64,000 nucleotides of DNA from Arthrobacter sp. OY3WO11 (lineage in GTDB: Bacteria; Actinomycetota; Actinomycetes; Actinomycetales; Micrococcaceae): positions 3,971,828 to 4,035,827 of the forward strand of contig NZ_LWLP01000001.1 in the NCBI RefSeq assembly GCF_001641125.1, read 5' to 3'. This document shows, piece after piece, positions 59,458 through 64,000 of the stretch (positions are counted from its first letter, which is position 1; each line of letters starts with the position of its first letter). Under the pieces are notes generated by a model. It was given only the letters and a program-made list of their open reading frames with translations, made no database searches and had not been told where the DNA came from. The translations under genes and the position numbers were made by a program.

Positions 59458-60755
59458 CGGCTCTTGAAACCACAGGACAGACCGCCACAGCGCCGCGTCC
59501 CGCTCCCGGGCTGCTCCTGGCCAGCCAACTTGTCTTCAACATCGGCTTTTACGCCGTGGTGCCTTTCCTGGCCCTGGTCATGACCCGCGACTTTGGCTTG
59601 GCGGCAACGGCTGTGGGCATCGTCCTGGGCGCGCGCGTCTTCAGCCAGCAGGGGCTCTTCCTGGTGGGTGGCATGATCACGGACCGTTGGGGTGCGCGGC
59701 GGGCAATGCTGGCGGGCTGCCTGGTCCGGGTTTCGGGCTACCTCACGCTGGCCATGGCCGGAAGCTTTCCGCTGTTCCTCCTGGGTGCGGTGCTCACGGG
59801 CATGGGCGGCGCCCTCTTCTCGCCGGCGCTGGAATCACTGGTGGGGAAGGCGGAAGAACGACGGCGGAGCACCAGTGGGAAGGTTCCGGCGCTTTTTGCG
59901 CTGCTCGCCATCTGCGGGGAGATCGGAGCCGTGGCAGGTCCCCTGCTGGGTGCCTTGCTACTGGGTGTTTCCTTCACCTGGGCCGCGCTGGCCGGGGCGG
60001 TGGTCTTCACCGTGATGGCCGGGGTGCTGTGGCACCGCCTGCCTGCGGAAGAGCCACGTCAGGCACCGGCCATGCAGAAGCCCGCCACCCCGCTGCGGCC
60101 GGCCGCCCGGCAGACCGACAGAACCGGAGTAGTCGAAAGGACCGGAAGAACCGAGGGGACAGCCGCAATGCTTCGGGACAGGCGGTTTGTGGCGTTCGCC
60201 GCCCTGTACAGCGTGAACCTCCTCGCCTACAACCAGCTCTATTTCGGCCTTCCCATCGAAGTGGCCAGAACCGGTGCAGGACCAGAGGCACTGGCCGGCC
60301 TGTTCGCCGTCGCGTCCCTGCTGACCGTGGCCCTGCAGTGGCCCATCTCCCGGCTGACAGCCAGGATAGGCGCAGGACGGGCCCTCACGGCGGGGTTCAT
60401 CCTCAAGGGCCTGGCCTTCGGCACCATGGCCGTACTGGCCCAGGTTCCGGCCGCCGGCACCATGCAGCTCCTGCCGCCACTGCTTCTCGTGGTGGGACTG
60501 TGCCTCGGCCACATGTGCATCGGCCCGGTGGCCATGCCGCTGGTCCTGGCCCGCGGCCGCCGGACCGGGATCTACTACGGCCTCCTCGCGAGCATGGGCG
60601 GCTGCGCCGTACTGCTGGGCAACATTGTCCTGGGACCGCTTTACGCAGGGGCCGCCCAGCCGGGGCCTGACGCCACCTGGCCCTGGGCGCTGCTGGCGGC
60701 ACTCACGGTGATTCCCGCCGTCGGACTTCCCCGGCTCCTGCCTGCCACAACGTAG
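59454..60755 (+). CDS. MFS exporter (CntE-like)
   Basis: A 433-residue 12-helix transporter from GTG. The first helix is LASQLVFNIGFYAVVPFLAL, motif A is GGMITDRWGARRAMLAGCLV, and the central loop is hydrophilic and Pro/Arg-rich. The second half includes FAALYSVNLLAYNQLYFGLP. MFS exporters of this MdtH/CntE-like branch expel the metallophore in opine systems such as S. aureus cntE. Here it is wedged between ABC ATPases and the binding protein, a gene mix that argues for secretion and re-uptake of one small molecule. Confidence 0.85.
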   Translation: MTALETTGQTATAPRPAPGLLLASQLVFNIGFYAVVPFLALVMTRDFGLAATAVGIVLGARVFSQQGLFLVGGMITDRWGARRAMLAGCLVRVSGYLTLAMAGSFPLFLLGAVLTGMGGALFSPALESLVGKAEERRRSTSGKVPALFALLAICGEIGAVAGPLLGALLLGVSFTWAALAGAVVFTVMAGVLWHRLPAEEPRQAPAMQKPATPLRPAARQTDRTGVVERTGRTEGTAAMLRDRRFVAFAALYSVNLLAYNQLYFGLPIEVARTGAGPEALAGLFAVASLLTVALQWPISRLTARIGAGRALTAGFILKGLAFGTMAVLAQVPAAGTMQLLPPLLLVVGLCLGHMCIGPVAMPLVLARGRRTGIYYGLLASMGGCAVLLGNIVLGPLYAGAAQPGPDATWPWALLAALTVIPAVGLPRLLPATT

Positions 60756-60837
60756 CCTGCCAGAACCTGGCGCCGGCGCCGGTAGACCCGGCAAGACAGC
60801 ATCCCAAAAACCCAACCGAAGGAACAGGTACTCCCAC

Positions 60838-62388
60838 ATGTCCAGACCCCGCCTCCGCCCGGCACTCACCGGCCTGTCAGTGCTGCTCCTGGCCACGAGC
60901 CTGACCGGATGTTTCGCAGCCGGAACCGACCAGGCAGCCGGACCCGGCACCGATTCAGGCCGGATCAAGCTGGCCATGCTCCAGCCGCCGCGGTCCGGTT
61001 TGTCCCCGCTGAGCGATGACGCGTTCAAGCTGTCCCGCTGGAAAACTGCCGAAACGCTGGTGGAGCTGGACGAGCTCGGTGAGGCACAGCCTGCGCTGGC
61101 CACCGCGTGGCAGCAGACCGGTCCGGCATCCTGGAGCTTTACCCTGCGGGAGGGCGTCGGGTTCCATGACGGAACAGCGATGACCGCAGCAGAAGTAGCG
61201 GCTTCGCTGACAGCCGCGGCGCAGGCCAGCCCCAAGCCCCGGATCCTGGACGGCGTGGAGCTCACCGCAGAGGCCGGGGACGCCAACTCCGTCACCATCA
61301 CCACGGCGACGCCCGACCCCCTCCTGCCCCAGCGGCTGTCCAGCCCCCAGCTAGCCATCCTCGCAGCCTCGGCGTACGGGGAAGGCGGCGTGGTCAGCCC
61401 GGTCAATGCCGGAACGGGGCCCTACCGCCTGGCTTCGGTCGATGGTACGTCCTCGGCCAGGCTGGACCGGTTCGAGGAGTACTGGGGACCGCAGGCGGAA
61501 GCGGACGGTGTGGACGTCCAGTTCGTCCCGGACGGAACCGCCAGGGCCGCCGCGCTCCGGACCGGCGACGCGGACATCGTCGAAGCCATCCCCGTGGGCC
61601 AGGTGGCCCAGATCGATCCGGCGCTGGTGCACGAGGTGCCCATGCCGCGGACCAACACGCTGTACCTCAACACGGCCTCGGGACCGTTTGCCGATCCTGC
61701 TGTCCGCGCCGCCGCCCGGGCCGCAATCGACGCCGCCACCATCGTGGACAGGGTCTACGAAGGCCGGGCGGACCCAGCCGCCGGGCTGCTGGGCCCCGCC
61801 CTTCCCTGGGCCGCGGAGCAGCGAAACAGCGGGGATTACGCGGCCGCCCTGGCCACCCGGGCGGCGGCAACCGCGGTCCCGGGAACGCCCATCCGGCTCG
61901 GAACCTTCACCGACCGCGCCGAACTACCGGAGGTGGCTGTCCAGCTGGAGCAGCAGCTGGAGGCAGCGGGCTTCGTGGTGGAGCAGGACGTCAGGGAGTA
62001 CCAGCACATCGAGGCGGATGCCCTGGCCGGTAAGTTCGATGCCTTCATCCTCTCCCGCGCCACAGTGCTGGATTCCGGTGACCCGGTGGCCTACCTGTAC
62101 AGCGACTTCTCCTGCGCCGGGTCCTTCAACATCTCCCAGTTCTGCGACCCCGCGGTGGACGCCGCCCTGGCCAAGGCCGCGGGCATTCCTGCCGGTCCCG
62201 AGCGAAGGGCCGCCATTTCCGCGGCCGAAAGCCTCATCCTTGCCCGCGACGCCGCCGTCCCCCTGCTCCACGAACGCGTCATCCAGGGCGAATCCACGCG
62301 CGTGGGCGGAGTGGAGCGTGACCCGCGCGAGCGCGCGCTGGTGACCAGCAAGACCCGGATCGCCGGCAGCACAGGCTCTGCAGGCTGA
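60838..62388 (+). CDS. extracellular solute-binding lipoprotein, family 5 (CntA-like)
   Basis: A 516-residue lipoprotein. The signal MSRPRLRPALTGLSVLLLAT ends in a lipobox (SLTGC). Family 5 features follow: ETLVELDELGEAQPALATAW, WSFTLREGVGFHDGTAMTAA, GTGPYRLASVDGTSSARLDR and RTGDADIVEAIPVGQVAQID. It belongs to the Dpp/Nik/Cnt class that binds peptides, nickel or metal-opine complexes. The stop overlaps the permease start (TGATG). The binding specificity cannot be read off. Confidence 0.92.
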   Translation: MSRPRLRPALTGLSVLLLATSLTGCFAAGTDQAAGPGTDSGRIKLAMLQPPRSGLSPLSDDAFKLSRWKTAETLVELDELGEAQPALATAWQQTGPASWSFTLREGVGFHDGTAMTAAEVAASLTAAAQASPKPRILDGVELTAEAGDANSVTITTATPDPLLPQRLSSPQLAILAASAYGEGGVVSPVNAGTGPYRLASVDGTSSARLDRFEEYWGPQAEADGVDVQFVPDGTARAAALRTGDADIVEAIPVGQVAQIDPALVHEVPMPRTNTLYLNTASGPFADPAVRAAARAAIDAATIVDRVYEGRADPAAGLLGPALPWAAEQRNSGDYAAALATRAAATAVPGTPIRLGTFTDRAELPEVAVQLEQQLEAAGFVVEQDVREYQHIEADALAGKFDAFILSRATVLDSGDPVAYLYSDFSCAGSFNISQFCDPAVDAALAKAAGIPAGPERRAAISAAESLILARDAAVPLLHERVIQGESTRVGGVERDPRERALVTSKTRIAGSTGSAG

Positions 62389-64000
62389 TGCCCGGGGGAA
62401 CGGCTTTTGTGAAAGTCACCGTTTCACGGGTCCTCGCCCTCGTGGCCCTGGTGGCGCTGATCGGCATGATGCCGTGGCTCTCGGGCCGCGGCGCCGAGTA
62501 CACCATCCTCCGGGCACGGTACTCGGACCGGGAGCCAACGCCCGAGGCCCTGGCCGCCGTTCGGGCGGAACTCGGCCTGGAGCAGGGGCCACTCCCCCTC
62601 TTCGTGTCCTGGATCCGTGGCGTGTTCGCCGGAGACCTGGGCACGTCCTGGATCAGCAACACGCCCGTGGCGCCCGGCATCGCGTCAGCCCTCAGTATCT
62701 CCGTGACCCTGATGGCCTTTGCGCTTGCCGCGGCCGCCATCATCGCCCTGCTCCTCTGCACACCCGCGGTAAGGGACGGGCTGCGGCAAAGGAGGAGGCC
62801 GGCATCGGGAGCCCTTTCCGCAGCCCTCACCTCCCTCCCGGAGTTCCTGCTGGCCGCCATGCTGCTGGTGGCCGGCGCCGTCTGGCTCCAGTGGTTCCCG
62901 CCCTTCGGGTGGAAGGGTCCGGAGTACGCTGTCCTGCCGGCCCTGTCCTTGGGGATCCCCGCAGGCGGGCTGATCGGACTCCTGATGTCGGACGCCATCC
63001 GTGCAGGGTTCGCCGAACAGTGGGTAGGTACCTGGCGGATGTCCGGGGCCGGGCCTGTCCGGCTGAGCGCGGCGGTGCTGCGCCGCGCACTGCCCGCAGT
63101 GCTGCCGCAGATCGGGCTGGTACTGATTGGACTGACCGGCGGCGCAGTTGCCGTGGAAAAGGTGTACGCCATTCCCGGGCTCGGCCGGGCGCTGCTCGGA
63201 GCCGCCAGCGCGCAGGACATCCCCACGCTCCAGGCGGGCATGCTGGCGCTCATGGGCCTCGCCCTGCTGGTGGGAACGCTGACGACGGCGGCGCGGTACC
63301 TGCTGATCGGGCCTGCGGTCCGCTTCGGCACGCTTCCGCTCGCGGAACCTCCGCGGCCGGGGAACCGCCGCCAGCTGGCCCTGCCTGCAGCGGCCGGCAT
63401 CACCTTGCTCCTGGTTGTCGGGGCCGGGCTGCTGCGCGATCCCTTCACCTCGGACCATGCAAGGATCGCCGCTCCCGGCTGGTCGCTTCCGTTCGGTGCC
63501 GATGCCAGCGGACGCGACCTGCTGGCCCGAGTGGGGCACGGAGCCGTGGGGACGCTGGGGACCGCGCTGGTTGTGGTGCTGGCCTGCCTGGCCGTGGGAA
63601 TCGTCGTCGGGCTCTTTCCACTGGCTGCGGCCGGACCCCTTGAGGTGGCCAACGCGGCGCCGCCCATCCTCGCCGGCCTGGTGGTGGCGGCGCTCAGCGG
63701 CCCTTCGGCACACGGCGCTGCCGTGGCGGTGGCCGCCGTCAGCTGGGCACCCCTGGCGGCGCACACGGCGGCCCTGGCGCAGGAGGCACGGGCCCAGCCC
63801 TATGTGCAGATCCTTCCGGTGCTGGGGGTGGGCAGGGCGCGGATCATGTTCCGTTACGTCCTCCCGGCGGTGGCATGGCCGCTCCTGCGCCACGCAATGC
63901 TCCGGCTGCCGGGGGTTGCCCTTGCGCTGGCGGCCCTCGGTTTCCTGGGACTGGGCCCGCAGCAGCCCTCGCCGGAGTGGGGACTCATCCTGGCCGAGGG
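62388..64000 (+). CDS. fused DppB-DppC-type ABC permease (partial, runs off window)
   Basis: At least 537 residues, open at the right edge. Residues 1-310 are a DppB/NikB-like unit: TPEALAAVRAELGLEQGPLP, ISVTLMAFALAAAAIIALLL, the EAA loop GTWRMSGAGPVRLSAAVLRR and EKVYAIPGLGRALLGAASAQ. After a short linker (AEPPRPGNRRQLALP), residues 330 on form a DppC-like unit: the hallmark FGADASGRDLLARVGHGAVG, the EAA loop ILPVLGVGRARIMFRYVLPA and LGLGPQQPSPEWGLILAEG near its usual end. Both normally separate permeases are thus one chain. The start ATG overlaps the binding-protein stop by one base. Confidence 0.9.
   Translation, partial: MPGGTAFVKVTVSRVLALVALVALIGMMPWLSGRGAEYTILRARYSDREPTPEALAAVRAELGLEQGPLPLFVSWIRGVFAGDLGTSWISNTPVAPGIASALSISVTLMAFALAAAAIIALLLCTPAVRDGLRQRRRPASGALSAALTSLPEFLLAAMLLVAGAVWLQWFPPFGWKGPEYAVLPALSLGIPAGGLIGLLMSDAIRAGFAEQWVGTWRMSGAGPVRLSAAVLRRALPAVLPQIGLVLIGLTGGAVAVEKVYAIPGLGRALLGAASAQDIPTLQAGMLALMGLALLVGTLTTAARYLLIGPAVRFGTLPLAEPPRPGNRRQLALPAAAGITLLLVVGAGLLRDPFTSDHARIAAPGWSLPFGADASGRDLLARVGHGAVGTLGTALVVVLACLAVGIVVGLFPLAAAGPLEVANAAPPILAGLVVAALSGPSAHGAAVAVAAVSWAPLAAHTAALAQEARAQPYVQILPVLGVGRARIMFRYVLPAVAWPLLRHAMLRLPGVALALAALGFLGLGPQQPSPEWGLILAE

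Overview
The window is high-GC, densely coded DNA with actinobacterial hallmarks: Ala/Gly-rich proteins, many GTG and TTG starts, NarL-type two-component genes and a DUF222/HNH gene. Gene content and layout fit Arthrobacter, Pseudarthrobacter or a close relative in the Micrococcaceae. This placement is inferred from protein style and gene content, not from a marker gene. No rRNA, tRNA, CRISPR array, insertion sequence or prophage was seen. It reads as ordinary chromosome rich in catabolic and envelope genes.

Layout. 1-6.4 kb: the end of a flavin-binding protein, a NarL-type kinase/regulator pair divergent from a two-gene ABC exporter, a ZIP metal transporter, an orphan kinase ATPase domain and an FMN reductase. 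6.7-12.6 kb: two rhamnogalacturonan lyases (families PL26 and PL11) with similar LacI-type operators, around an SRPBCC protein. 13-17.6 kb: a secreted beta-propeller, two lipoproteins, a threonine-dehydratase-like enzyme and a thymidylate-kinase-like protein. 17.9-23.7 kb: an N-acetylglucosamine locus (GntR regulator, split PTS EIIA/EIIB/EIIC, nagB, cutC, nagA) with a DasR-type operator. 23.7-35.4 kb: a DUF222/HNH protein, a Rieske-DUF2231 fusion, dctA, a Tat-exported amidase, a double-domain Lrp regulator divergent from an M20 hydrolase and its MFS transporter, and a secreted protein. 35.6-42.6 kb: a glyoxylate/allantoin cluster (hyi, glxR, gcl, glycerate kinase, allB). 42.7-47.2 kb: bcp, an MFS exporter, an acetyltransferase, small envelope proteins. 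47.4-52.5 kb: a phosphatase/STAS/anti-sigma-type partner-switching module translationally coupled to a processive glycosyltransferase, next to a GAF kinase. 52.8-56.9 kb: uraD-uraH and purF-purM. 57.3 kb: a small secreted protein. 57.8 kb to the right edge: an ABC/MFS operon resembling opine-metallophore (Cnt-type) systems, behind a Fur-family-like box and cut off by the window end.

How the parts work together. uraH and uraD finish urate oxidation to allantoin, allB opens allantoin, and gcl, glxR, hyi and glycerate kinase return the resulting glyoxylate to central metabolism. The two loci share a 15-bp operator-like sequence, also found upstream of the amidase. The nag locus imports and phosphorylates GlcNAc, then deacetylates and deaminates it. 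The PL26 and PL11 enzymes would cut rhamnogalacturonan I inside and outside the cell.

Signals beyond genes. (i) The 10-mer TAAGCATRCT occurs four times, each time in the promoter region of a small secreted, lipoprotein or envelope-type gene. (ii) Four long palindromes with a similar inner hairpin lie 7-17 bases after stop codons. (iii) The 15-mer ureide operator. (iv) The metallophore-like operon with a single-chain fused permease. These are the main items for follow-up.
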